In this document: piece after piece, positions 18,810 through 27,253 of the stretch
How positions within the stretch are numbered: the first letter of the stretch is position 1
How the letters are laid out: each line of letters begins with the position of its first letter
NCBI RefSeq assembly: GCF_003668555.1
Contig: NZ_RCWN01000001.1
Coordinates: 2,641,501-2,705,500 of the forward strand
Direction of reading: 5' to 3'
Length of the DNA stretch: 64,000 nucleotides
Source: Notoacmeibacter ruber
GTDB lineage: Bacteria; Pseudomonadota; Alphaproteobacteria; Rhizobiales; Rhizobiaceae
The notes under the pieces: generated by a model
Seen by the model: only the letters and a program-made list of their open reading frames with translations
Database searches by the model: none
What the model was told of the DNA's origin: nothing
Position numbers and translations under genes: made by a program

Positions 18810-19997
18810 CTATTCGGCCGGCGCGCCGAAGATAGCCATGGCCAGGCCGGTCACGGCCAGCAGGCTGTAAAAGATGCCAAGGCCGCCGCGGCGCTCGCAG
18901 CGGGCTCCCTGCGCCGCGATTGCGGATTGAATGGCGTAGTAGAGCGCGAATCCACGCGACGCATAGGCGATGATCTCGAAAATATCGAACGCCCAGGTAA
19001 AAATGAAACCGAAGGCCACCAGCAGGGCATAGGCCGTGCGGGTCGCGATGCGGCCACCCGTCAGCTCAGTGACCAGTCCACCCGACCCACCCGTATCGGC
19101 GACAGCGGCGCTGAACTGCGCCGCAAGCGCAGCCGCGGTGAGGAGGATGGGCAGGATCGGCGCGACCAGAGCCATGAGCTGGATGATGGCGGTCTCGCTC
19201 AGCGGCACGGCATCGGGCCGGAACACATAGGCAATCAGCAAGATATAGATCAGATAGATGACCGTTGAGAGGATTTGAGCAAGCCGCATCGAGCGGATGC
19301 GCGTTGCCGCATCGTACTCAGCGCCGAGATATCGCGATGTTTCGAACCCCTGCACCGTGACGATCAGACCGAAGATCAGTGCGATAGCGGGCCAGCCGGA
19401 AAGGGACGGCGCGCTGGCAACAAGCTCACCGCTCGTCGCCTTACCGGCGAAGAACCAGGCAAGGCCGGCCAGAAGACCGGCAATCATCGCCAGCTTCAAC
19501 GAAACCGAGAGGGTTTCCAGACGCTCGAGCGCCCGAAAGCCCCAGAACCAGCCCACAAAGATGATGACCAGCAGCATCGCGCTTGTCAGAAGCCGCGCGT
19601 GATAGGGCGAACGCCATGGCGTCAGCTCGGTGCCGAATGCGCCGAAGAGGTTCAGATAATAGGCTACCGAGATGAAATAGGCGAAGGCAAGCGTCCATGA
19701 GGCGGCGGTTTCCAGCCATTCTTCCGTGACGCTGCGTTCGCCGGCGGCGCGTCGTGCGATGTTGAAGCGGATTGCGCTGCCAAATGCCCACGCGCCGGCG
19801 CACAGCACCCCCATGATCAACGGCGCATACCAGCCGAAGGACACGTGCAGGATGGGGCCAAGCACCAGAAAGCCGCTTCCGATGATCGATGCGAGCGGTG
19901 TGACGGTGGCACGCCAAAGCGGCGCAGAAGCGACGCGCGGCCATAACAGGAGGGCGGCGCTGGCGAGAACGGCGATGAGAATGACGCTGGTGATCAT
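18810..19997 (-). CDS. APC-superfamily-like permease
   Basis: 395 aa from the ATG at 19997 (20 more residues are possible upstream). About 11-12 membrane helices. The early PLASIIGSGFLVLGPIL segment resembles the glycine-rich helix 1 substrate site of amino-acid/polyamine/organocation transporters, and VQGFETSRYLGAEY resembles the FxGFE helix 6 motif. It would be an inner-membrane transporter; substrate unknown. Convergent with the outer-membrane protein remnant. Confidence 0.7.
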   Translation of the reverse strand: MITSVILIAVLASAALLLWPRVASAPLWRATVTPLASIIGSGFLVLGPILHVSFGWYAPLIMGVLCAGAWAFGSAIRFNIARRAAGERSVTEEWLETAASWTLAFAYFISVAYYLNLFGAFGTELTPWRSPYHARLLTSAMLLVIIFVGWFWGFRALERLETLSVSLKLAMIAGLLAGLAWFFAGKATSGELVASAPSLSGWPAIALIFGLIVTVQGFETSRYLGAEYDAATRIRSMRLAQILSTVIYLIYILLIAYVFRPDAVPLSETAIIQLMALVAPILPILLTAAALAAQFSAAVADTGGSGGLVTELTGGRIATRTAYALLVAFGFIFTWAFDIFEIIAYASRGFALYYAIQSAIAAQGARCERRGGLGIFYSLLAVTGLAMAIFGAPAE

Positions 19998-20155
19998 GCC
20001 TCGTCGCTTATGCCCTTGTGAGCGAAAGGAAAAGCGCTGCGCGAACGTTTTGCGCAACTCCGCGCAGCCCGTTTCTTCCCCTTCGTCAACGCCTTGGCTC
20101 GTCGAAAATCCGAAAACGGATTCACGCTCCCTGCAATCAGGAATAGAATCGTGCG

Positions 20156-20641
20156 ATGCGATTCGCCTGCCTGATGCTTGGTTCTTTGCTGCTGCCTGCT
20201 GCCGCGACGGCGGGAGACATTGTCTCCGGCCCGGTCGCCGCTTCAGTGGTGAACGTGATCGATGGCGACAGCTTTACCGCCGATGCGCTGGTATGGCCCG
20301 GCATGCGTCTGCGCTACACGGTCCGGGTCAAAGGCATCGACACCCCCGAAACCCGGCGTGCCGGCTGCAAGGCCTAGAAAGTGGCAGGTCAGTCGGCGAA
20401 GCGGCGTGCCGAAACGCTCCTGCGCTCAGGTCCCGTTACGCTTCTCGACGTCGAGGCCGACAAATATTTCGGCCGCGTTCTGGCGAAAGTTCATATTGGC
20501 GGAACAGTCAGCATGACCGAGGTCATGATCGGCGAAAACTATGCCCTCCCCTACCATGGCGGACGGCGGATCGACTGGTGCGATGGCAGTGCGCAGGCCG
20601 GTCGTGTGATCGACCGGACAACGGTCGGCGCAACGCGATAG
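20156..20641 (+). pseudogene. Staphylococcal-nuclease-like protein interrupted by an in-frame amber codon
   Basis: The frame codes for a signal peptide (CLMLGSLLLPAAATAG), VNVIDGDSFTAD and VRVKGIDTPETRRAGC, matching the first half of secreted thermonucleases with the Asp/Arg/Asp/Glu active-site pattern. It stops at TAG 20375-20377 and continues without shift as KVAGQSAKRRAETLL, DKYFGRVLAKV (second catalytic Arg) and ALPYHGGRRIDWC to a stop at 20639. A single G-to-T change of a GAG codon explains the break. The 73-residue product lacks the second catalytic Arg, so activity would need suppression or reversion. Confidence 0.8.
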
Positions 20642-20642
20642 A

Positions 20643-21833
20643 TCAGGCTATCGTCTCTTCCGCCTTCGGGGCAGCGGCCGGGCGGGCAACGAGGGACCCC
20701 TTGCCCGCATTTGTCCGTCCGTCCGCTGGCCTTGCCGACGCCACCTTCAATGCTCCCGCAAATTCGAGCCAGTACACCAGCGCGAAAAGCAGGGCACAGC
20801 CGAGCAGCACAAGACCCGTATCGAGAAGGGGGGACGGCTCCGTCACCATCCGAAGCGGCTGGAGGACCATGGCGAACAATGTACCGGCGATGAAGACCGG
20901 AAGAGCGTGCCGGCCCATCACCGCGAGAGGGTTGTCGAGTCGGCAGCGAAACAGCCGCGACAAAGGGGCGATCGTCACGATCAGATAGGCCGCCGCCAGG
21001 ACGTGCAGCAGGCGAAAGGTCGAGAGAAACGTCTTGTTGAAGCCGGTAAGCACCTTCGGCAGCCCGAACGAGACATCGACGCCCCAAAGCGGAATTCGGA
21101 CCCACAACAGCGCCAGCAGGAGATAGCCGGCGGCGAGGACGATCAGCGCCGGGTGACGCGGAAGGGTCCCGCCCGCACGGATGTGCAGGACGGACGCGAC
21201 ACCAATGAAGAAGAGGAACTGCCAGGAAAGCGGATTGAGAAACCAGATGCCGCTCATCGGCCAGTTGGGCGGGCCGAACTGAAAGAGCCCGCATCCGAGC
21301 CAAAGCCCGAAACTGATCAGGAGCATCGCGGCGATGCTTCGCTTGCCGATCAGGATCATCGGCGGCAGCATCACAAGCATCAGGACATAGATCGACAGAA
21401 TATTGTTATAGCCGAGCTGGTGCGTCATCAGAATGATACCGGCGAACGCTTCCGCCGAGTGCTCCATCACCGGCCTGATGGCGATCTTCTCCATCAGATC
21501 GGGCCTCGACCAAAGCGCGGCGAAGAAGCCGAAGCTGCCCAGAGTGAAAAGCGTGGTGCAAAGCTGCGCGATGTAGAGAACACCAGCGCGTCGCCATGCC
21601 TTCACCGTGGCGGCCAGACGGGCTCCAGGGCAGAACTTCGAAGAATAGGCGAGTCCGGCCGACAGGCCGGAAATCAGGACGAACGCCTCCGCCGCATCCG
21701 AAAATCCGAAATTCTTGTGCGTGAGAAACTCTAGCGGGTTCTGCGGCACGTGATTGATGAAGATGGAGAGCAGGATCAGCGCGCGGATCACATCGATCCG
21801 TGTATCACGCGTGGAAGGAACGGGAGCGGTCAT
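20643..21833 (-). CDS. opgC: OpgC-family membrane acyltransferase-like protein
   Basis: 396 aa from the ATG at 21833; a GTG at 21854 is also in frame. About ten membrane helices. TRIDVIRALILLSIFINHVP with an early His, SDAAEAFVLISGLSAGLAYS and SWQFLFFIGVA match the OpgC/acyltransferase-3-like family (PF10129). OpgC adds succinyl groups to osmoregulated periplasmic glucans in proteobacteria, giving them negative charge. The last 25 residues are Ala/Lys-rich and cytoplasmic. No opgGH genes are in the window, so the substrate is inferred from the family. Confidence 0.82.
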   Translation of the reverse strand: MTAPVPSTRDTRIDVIRALILLSIFINHVPQNPLEFLTHKNFGFSDAAEAFVLISGLSAGLAYSSKFCPGARLAATVKAWRRAGVLYIAQLCTTLFTLGSFGFFAALWSRPDLMEKIAIRPVMEHSAEAFAGIILMTHQLGYNNILSIYVLMLVMLPPMILIGKRSIAAMLLISFGLWLGCGLFQFGPPNWPMSGIWFLNPLSWQFLFFIGVASVLHIRAGGTLPRHPALIVLAAGYLLLALLWVRIPLWGVDVSFGLPKVLTGFNKTFLSTFRLLHVLAAAYLIVTIAPLSRLFRCRLDNPLAVMGRHALPVFIAGTLFAMVLQPLRMVTEPSPLLDTGLVLLGCALLFALVYWLEFAGALKVASARPADGRTNAGKGSLVARPAAAPKAEETIA

Positions 21834-22012
21834 GTGCGTTCGTATCGGTCTCACAGGCGGGGCAATTTCGGTCCATCATCCGGTGGGAGCCGGAGGACCG
21901 CCGTTCCATTCGCCTGCCGTCCCTTGCATCAATGGTTCAATGGCTATGGCGCCATCATCGTGGCGTGACAATGGCCATAGATGCGAAAATACGCTCTCCG
22001 TAAAGTCCCGCC

Positions 22013-22044
22013 AAGAAAAAGGGCCCGCCTTGACAGGCGAGCCC
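22013..22044 (-). terminator. Intrinsic terminator after the 23-codon ORF
   Basis: Minus strand: GGGCTCGCCT, loop GTCA, AGGCGGGCCC (one C.A mismatch in the stem), then TTTTTCTT. It closes a short transcript that begins near 22203 and keeps it separate from opgC. Confidence 0.75.
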
Positions 22045-22114
22045 CGTGTTTCCGTTCATGGTGCGGTCGTCAGCCGGCCGATCAAACTCGGCTCCGGCCG
22101 CACATCATGCGCTA

Positions 22115-22186
22115 TCAGCGGGAAGACTGCTTCCCGTGAAGGCAATCCGCCGAGACCACATCACGGAACTGGTAAACACTCGACAT
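22115..22186 (-). CDS. 23-residue small ORF with a fully extended Shine-Dalgarno
   Basis: ATG at 22186 encodes MSSVYQFRDVVSADCLHGKQ plus three residues (SSR). It is preceded at seven-base spacing by GAAAGGAGGTGATC, complementary over 14 bases to the canonical 16S rRNA tail GATCACCUCCUUUC. Downstream sequence folds into a long GC hairpin (GTGCGG 22061-22066 with CCGCAC 22098-22103, plus inner pairs) and then a terminator. It lies after the symporter terminator, so it may be its own unit, though no strong promoter was found. Not recognised; it could be a small protein, a dual-function sRNA or a ribosome-binding decoy. Confidence 0.5.
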   Translation of the reverse strand: MSSVYQFRDVVSADCLHGKQSSR

Positions 22187-22263
22187 CAGATCACCTCCTT
22201 TCATTCGTTGAACACGATTCAGAGTGTGGGGATTTTCAGCGCTTTGCGCAAGAGGCGGGCGGC

Positions 22264-22299
22264 AAAAATGAACCCGCCCGGATCGCTCCGGGCGGGGTT
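22264..22299 (-). terminator. Intrinsic terminator after the symporter genes
   Basis: Minus strand stem CCCGCCCGGA / GCGA / TCCGGGCGGG (22273-22296) followed by TTCATTTTTG. It ends the two-gene symporter operon 24 bp after its last stop codon. Confidence 0.85.
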
Positions 22300-22322
22300 G
22301 CGCATGGTTGGCCAAGACCGTC

Positions 22323-24086
22323 TTAGTGGTCGGTCGCGACACCGGCGCCGCGGGGCGTCCGTACGCTCTCGACCAGATCCTTGATGTGTTCTGGCACATC
22401 GCTCGTCATCTTCGATATGATGATGGCGACCGCAAAATTGATCAGGGCGCCAACCGCACCGACAGAGGTCGGGGCGATACCGAATAGCCAGTTTTCCGGC
22501 ACATCGGCGAGCTGATTGGTCTCGGGAATGAAGAACCAGCCCTTGTAGATGAAGATGTAGATCACGGTCGACAGAAGCCCCGCCAGCATGCCGGCCACAG
22601 CCCCGGTCCGGTTCACCGTCTTGGAGAAGATGCCCATCATCAGCACCGGGAAGATCGACGCCGCCGCGAGACCGAAGGCCAGAGCCACGGTTTGCGCCGC
22701 AAATCCGGGCGGATTGAGCCCGAGATAGGTGGCCACCCCAATCGTCACCGCCATGGCAATCCGGGCCCACATCAGCTCTGCTCGCTCCGAGATCGTCGGA
22801 TTGATCGCCCCTTTGACGAGGTCGTGACTGACAGCCGACGCGATGGCGAGAAGAAGGCCCGCCGCCGTCGAAAGCGCTGCAGCGATACCGCCAGCGGCGA
22901 TCAGTGCGATTACCCAGCTCGGCAGTTGTGCGATCTCCGGATTGGCAAGCACCAGGATGTCGCGGTTGACGTCGAGTTCATTACCCTGCGGCGAGCCAGC
23001 CAGCGTGCCGGCCACCTCATCATTGGCGTCGTTGTAGTAATTGATCCGTCCGTCGCCATTCTTGTCGTCGAACGTCAGAAGACCGGTCACTTCCCAGTTC
23101 TTCATCCATTGCGGCCGCTCTTCATATTCCAGCGCTTCAGCCTGTGTGCCGTTCGGATAGACGGTGTCGATCAGGTTGAGCCGCGCCATCGCACCGACGG
23201 CCGGGGCGACGAGATAGAGAAGCGCGATGAAAACCAGCGCCCACCCGGCCGAATAGCGCGCATCGCGAACACGCGGCACGGTGAAGAAGCGGATGATGAC
23301 ATGGGGCAGGCCCGCCGTTCCGATCATCAGCGCCAGCGTGAACAGAACCATGTTGAACATGGAGGAATTCAGCGCGGTATATTCGGCAAAGCCAAGATCC
23401 GTTACCACCTGATCGAGCCTGACCAGAAGCGGCGTGCCGCCCTCGACATCGCCGAACAGCCCGAGAGGCGGCAGCGGATTGCCGGTCAGTTGCAGCGAGA
23501 TGAAGATCGCCGGCACCGTATAGGCAAAGATCAGCACCACATATTGCGCCACCTGCGTATAGGTGATGCCCTTCATGCCGCCGAAGACCGCGTAGAAGAA
23601 TACGATCGCCGCGCCGATGAAGAGGCCCGTTGCGTTGTCGACTTCGAGGAAGCGCGAGAAGGCGACGCCAACGCCGGTCATCTGGCCGATGACATAGGTC
23701 AGCGAAATGACGATCAGGCAGAACACGGCCACGAGACGCGCGGTTTTTGAATAGAACCGGTCTCCGATGAATTCCGGCACCGTGAACTTGCCGAACTTGC
23801 GCAGATAGGGTGCCAGCAGCATAGCCAGCAAGACGTATCCGCCGGTCCAGCCCATCAGATAGGACGAGTTGCCGTAGCCGGTGAAGGCGATCAGCCCCGC
23901 CATCGAAATGAACGAAGCGGCGCTCATCCAGTCGGCGGCGGTCGCCATACCGTTCACCACAGGGTGGACACCCCGGTTCGCGGCATAGAATTCCGACGTC
24001 GAGCCGGCGCGAGAGACCCAGGCGATCACGATGTAAAGAAGAAAGGAACCGCCGATGAACAGCAGATTGAGTGCGTACTGACTCAT
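22323..24086 (-). CDS. Sodium:solute symporter, large subunit (VC_2705-type)
   Basis: 587 aa from the ATG at 24086. SSSF-family transporter: ADWMSAASFISMAGLIAFTG near the N-terminus, FGGMKGITYTQVAQYVVLIF, and many membrane helices, with a long loop around residues 290-385 (DDKNGDGRINYYNDAND). The loop and the small partner gene 4 bp upstream fit the two-subunit subfamily. Related transporters move acetate, lactate or other short carboxylates with Na+; substrate not provable here. Confidence 0.88.
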   Translation of the reverse strand: MSQYALNLLFIGGSFLLYIVIAWVSRAGSTSEFYAANRGVHPVVNGMATAADWMSAASFISMAGLIAFTGYGNSSYLMGWTGGYVLLAMLLAPYLRKFGKFTVPEFIGDRFYSKTARLVAVFCLIVISLTYVIGQMTGVGVAFSRFLEVDNATGLFIGAAIVFFYAVFGGMKGITYTQVAQYVVLIFAYTVPAIFISLQLTGNPLPPLGLFGDVEGGTPLLVRLDQVVTDLGFAEYTALNSSMFNMVLFTLALMIGTAGLPHVIIRFFTVPRVRDARYSAGWALVFIALLYLVAPAVGAMARLNLIDTVYPNGTQAEALEYEERPQWMKNWEVTGLLTFDDKNGDGRINYYNDANDEVAGTLAGSPQGNELDVNRDILVLANPEIAQLPSWVIALIAAGGIAAALSTAAGLLLAIASAVSHDLVKGAINPTISERAELMWARIAMAVTIGVATYLGLNPPGFAAQTVALAFGLAAASIFPVLMMGIFSKTVNRTGAVAGMLAGLLSTVIYIFIYKGWFFIPETNQLADVPENWLFGIAPTSVGAVGALINFAVAIIISKMTSDVPEHIKDLVESVRTPRGAGVATDH

Positions 24087-24090
24087 CGAT

Positions 24091-24354
24091 TTACTCCTCG
24101 TCGAATTCGTATTTGCGGTCCAGCGCATTCATGCGCCAGGCATAGACGAAGATCAGCACAATGAATGTCAGGATGGATCCTTGCTGCGCAAACCAGAAAC
24201 CAAGATCGGTTCCGCCGACTGAAATTCCTGAAAGCAAGGGCCGCAGAATGATCCCGAAGCCGAAAGAAACCAGCGCCCAGATAATCAACAGGATCGCCAT
24301 AAGCCGCTTGTTGGCGGCCCAATAGGCATCCGCCTTGGATGTTTGATCGACCAT
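24091..24354 (-). CDS. DUF4212 small subunit of the sodium:solute symporter
   Basis: 87 aa from the ATG at 24354, preceded by GGGGAGGAATT. Two membrane helices (LMAILLIIWALVSFGFGIIL and QGSILTFIVLIFVYAWRM) with the conserved LGFWFAQQGS between them, the family signature. It is translated first in the operon and probably assembles with the large subunit. A C-terminal acidic tail EFDEE is typical. Confidence 0.9.
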   Translation of the reverse strand: MVDQTSKADAYWAANKRLMAILLIIWALVSFGFGIILRPLLSGISVGGTDLGFWFAQQGSILTFIVLIFVYAWRMNALDRKYEFDEE

Positions 24355-24646
24355 AATTCCTCCCCGGTCAGATGGCCGGCGGGACGGAGCCTCCCAAAAC
24401 ACCCCGACAACTAATCGCGGACCATCGGTGCCAATTAAACGATAGCCACACCGGGACGCCAGAGATATTCGCCCGGTTTAGACCATGTATTGAGACGGCC
24501 TGCTTAGACCTTCGACGTATTTCGCCGACGCGATCTCCTGTCTTTTCAGATGCTTTTCCACATTCGACGATTTTATCGGTCGTGGCGCAACGAAGGACCG
24601 CAACTCACGTTCTCACACCATGAAACGATGAAAGGATCGTGCCCCG

Positions 24647-24805
24647 ATGGATATCATCCGCATTCTGCTCGCCATCATCCTGCCGCCCGTTGGCGTGTTT
24701 CTCCAGGTCGGCATTGGCTTGCATTTCTGGCTCAATATTCTGCTGACGCTGCTCGGCTATGTACCCGGCATCATCCATGCTCTGTGGGTTATCTTGCGGA
24801 AGTAA
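24647..24805 (+). CDS. YqaE/Pmp3-family small membrane protein
   Basis: 52 aa: an N-terminal IRILLAIILPPVGVFLQVG helix, then FWLNILLTLLGYVPGIIHAL with the conserved LGYVPGIIHA motif of PF01679. These proteolipids sit in the inner membrane and are linked to salt stress and membrane potential. GAAAGGA lies about 11 bases upstream. The 292 bp before it (24355-24646), up to the divergent symporter operon, contain no other supported gene. Confidence 0.9.
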   Translation: MDIIRILLAIILPPVGVFLQVGIGLHFWLNILLTLLGYVPGIIHALWVILRK

Positions 24806-24888
24806 CAATGCTCTGCGGCACCGTCTGCCAGGTGACTTTCCCTTGGACCGACTGGCGGAAAAGGACGGTTCGTCAGGCCAGATCAGGC

Positions 24889-25815
24889 TTACTCAGCCGC
24901 GATCGACTGAGGTTTCCGGGCACTTTGGTGAAAGAAGGCGCGGAGATGACCTGCCATGGCGGTCGCCTGGCAGGTCGGATTGTCTTGGCTCAACAGGCTG
25001 ATCGAATAGTCGCCTAAGGGGGGCAACCCATCTTCCTCACTCAATATGCGCACACCAGCGCCGGCAAACGAGCGGGAAACGGGGGCGACGGCTATTCCTG
25101 CCTGCACCGCTGCACGCTGGCCCGATGTATGGGCGCAGAGATAGGCCACGCGATAGTCACGCTTCATCGCCTTCAGCGCCCTTTCGGCCTGCGTCCGCCA
25201 GACACACCCTTCTTCCCACATGGAGATCGGCAGCGGATCACGAAGATGCGCCGTTCCGCCGAGCGCTCCGATCCAGACCAGAGGCTCGCGGATCAGCACC
25301 TCGCCCTCGGTTTCGCAGCCCGGCAATTCATCGCATGAGACAAGCGCAAGATCGAGTTTGCCATCCTGAAAGAGAGGCCGAAGATCACGGCTCTCCTTCA
25401 TCACCACATCGACGACGACGCTGGGATGGCTTTCGGAGAACTTCTTGAGCACGTTCGGCAGAACGGTCTCGCCATAGTCGTCAGGCAGTCCCAGACAGAG
25501 CCGGCCTGCCATCTCGGGCCGCAAAATCGTATCGAGGGCCGCCCGGTTCAGTTCCAGCATCTGTCGCGCATAACGCAACAGGGTTTCACCGGCTACGGTC
25601 AGGCGCACATGGCGCGGCCCACGCTCCAGCACCGGCGTGCCAAGCTGTTCCTCGAGCCGTTTCATCTGCATCGAGACCGCTGAGGGCGTCCGTCCGACCG
25701 CATCCGCCGCCTTCGCGAAACTGCCCGTTTCGACAATGGCCACGAAGCTGCGCAGCACGTCCGCATCCAGCAAGGGGGCGCCGAACGGAGCATTGTCGTT
25801 ACTGATCAATTCCAT
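24889..25815 (-). CDS. LysR-family transcriptional regulator
   Basis: 308 aa. N-terminal winged HTH: LLDADVLRSFVAIVETGSFA, KAADAVGRTPSAVSMQMKRL and LERGPRHVRLTVAGETLL (residues about 15-80), then a periplasmic-binding-like effector domain (GRLCLGLPDDYGETVLPNVL). It is divergent from a DUF1127-like gene, the same arrangement as VtlR/LsrB-type regulators of Rhizobiales that control small DUF1127 proteins. Whether it is that orthologue cannot be decided from sequence alone. Confidence 0.9.
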   Translation of the reverse strand: MELISNDNAPFGAPLLDADVLRSFVAIVETGSFAKAADAVGRTPSAVSMQMKRLEEQLGTPVLERGPRHVRLTVAGETLLRYARQMLELNRAALDTILRPEMAGRLCLGLPDDYGETVLPNVLKKFSESHPSVVVDVVMKESRDLRPLFQDGKLDLALVSCDELPGCETEGEVLIREPLVWIGALGGTAHLRDPLPISMWEEGCVWRTQAERALKAMKRDYRVAYLCAHTSGQRAAVQAGIAVAPVSRSFAGAGVRILSEEDGLPPLGDYSISLLSQDNPTCQATAMAGHLRAFFHQSARKPQSIAAE

Positions 25816-25834
25816 TGATCATTACCTCAGAACA

Positions 25835-25850
25835 ATTCGTTTGATTGAAT
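25835..25850. promoter_or_regulatory. Possible LysR binding site
   Basis: ATTC-N8-GAAT in the 90-bp gap between the divergent LysR and DUF1127-like genes; it contains a T-N11-A pattern. Short and AT-rich, so weak evidence. Confidence 0.35.
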
Positions 25851-25905
25851 CATACCTCGCTCATAGCGTCTTCGCAAGCCTGACGGCCAACACGGAGACG
25901 AAACG

Positions 25906-26127
25906 ATGAGCTACAATCTGGAATGGGTAAGAGCTCGCGTCAGCAGGGCGCGCGACCAATCGAGGCGGAGGCGGCTGGAACGGCAGATTTCTTCCCTGCC
26001 CGACTGGCAGAGGAAGGATATCGGCTGGCCTGCCGAGCAGAGACTTCAAAATGATTCAGGCTGCCGCACCGATCACGGCGACAGCGCGGCGGCGGACCTG
26101 TCCACCCTCGACCAAAGGCTGCATTGA
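25906..26127 (+). CDS. DUF1127-like small basic protein
   Basis: 73 aa. The segment RRRRLERQISSLPDWQRKDI followed by GWP (residues about 20-42) matches the arginine-rich DUF1127 pattern in which a short helix ends in a D-IG box. The tail is polar and not conserved-looking. DUF1127 proteins of Rhizobiales bind RNA or regulate phosphate, carbon and stress responses, often under LysR control. CGGAGACG ribosome-binding site upstream. Confidence 0.65.
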   Translation: MSYNLEWVRARVSRARDQSRRRRLERQISSLPDWQRKDIGWPAEQRLQNDSGCRTDHGDSAAADLSTLDQRLH

Positions 26128-26134
26128 GGAGACC

Positions 26135-26168
26135 CCGACGCTGCGGCAGTGACTTGCCGGAGCGTCGG
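26135..26168. terminator. Strong hairpin after the DUF1127-like gene
   Basis: CCGACGCT-G-CGGCA, loop GTGACT, TGCCG-G-AGCGTCGG: 13 paired bases with one G.G mismatch, 7 bp after the DUF1127-like stop codon. No U-tract follows, so it may protect the 3' end rather than terminate alone. Confidence 0.4.
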
Positions 26169-26257
26169 CATCCTCGGCACGGGTGAATGACGACCCTGCC
26201 CTTGTCACGAGGTTCGCGGCTGCTAAACCTCTGGCAGATGCAGCAGGGAAGTTGATG

Positions 26258-27253
26258 ATGGAACACCGCACGCTGGGAGCCGACGGCCCTCTGGTTCTTT
26301 CCGTGGGCCTCGGAGCGATGAGCTTTGGCGGCATGTACGGCAAAACGACCGAAGAGGCGAGCCGCGCCACGATGGCCAAGGCGCTGGAGAGCGGCGTCAA
26401 TCACTGGGACGTTGCCAATATCTATGGCGGCGATGGATTGTGCGAAGAGATTATCGGCCGCTTTCTCCAAGACCACCCCGGCGCCCGGCAGAAAATCGCT
26501 CTGGCCACAAAAAGCGCCATCATTTCCGGCCCGCCCCGCAGGATCAGCAATGATCCGGACTATATGCGCGGCGAACTGGAGAAATCGCTGACACGGCTCA
26601 ATACCGATCACGTCGATCTCTATTACATCCACCGCCGCGATCCGGAGACCCCCATCGAAACGATCGTGGAAGCCATGGGCCGCTGGACCGAGGAAGGCCT
26701 GATCGGCGGGATCGGCCTGTCGGAATGTGCGCCGTCGACCCTGGAGCGGGCCGCCTCCGTCTTTCCCATTCGCGCTGTCCAAAGCGAATATTCGCTATGG
26801 AGCCGACAGCCAGAGCTCGGTCTGATCGATCTGTGCGCGAGGCTCGGAACGGCCTTTGTTGCCTTCTCATCCCTTGGACGCGGCATGTTCGGCGACGCAC
26901 CGCTTCGTCCCGAAACCTTCTCGGCCTCGGATTTCCGGGCGGCCAATCCGCGGTTTTCGCCGGATAATTTCCCGCGCAATGAACAGAAGATCGCGGCCTT
27001 CCGCGTGCTCGCGGACGAGATGGGACTGCCGGCACCGGTGCTGGCCAATGCCTGGGTTCTGGCGCGTGCGCCTCATATCCATGTCATACCGGGCACGCGT
27101 AGCACGACCCACCTTCAGCAGAATGCCGAAGCCGCTGCCGTGACGCTGACACATGAGCAGATGGCCGCAATCGAGGCAATCCTTCCCGCCGGCTTCGCTC
27201 ATGGCGCGCGTTATGCCCCGGCCCAGACGGCTGGGGTCGAGGATTATTGCTGA
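26258..27253 (+). CDS. Aldo/keto reductase
   Basis: About 331 aa from the second of two adjacent ATGs (26255 or 26258), with AGGGAAG upstream. The AKR tetrad is visible: Asp and Tyr in HWDVANIYGG, Lys in ALATKSA, His in LYYIHRRDPETP. The C-terminal IPGTRSTTHLQQNAEA binds NADPH. This looks like the YajO/Tas-like branch that reduces aldehydes or ketones. The stop codon overlaps the dxr start (TGATG), so the two are translationally coupled. Confidence 0.88.
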   Translation: MEHRTLGADGPLVLSVGLGAMSFGGMYGKTTEEASRATMAKALESGVNHWDVANIYGGDGLCEEIIGRFLQDHPGARQKIALATKSAIISGPPRRISNDPDYMRGELEKSLTRLNTDHVDLYYIHRRDPETPIETIVEAMGRWTEEGLIGGIGLSECAPSTLERAASVFPIRAVQSEYSLWSRQPELGLIDLCARLGTAFVAFSSLGRGMFGDAPLRPETFSASDFRAANPRFSPDNFPRNEQKIAAFRVLADEMGLPAPVLANAWVLARAPHIHVIPGTRSTTHLQQNAEAAAVTLTHEQMAAIEAILPAGFAHGARYAPAQTAGVEDYC

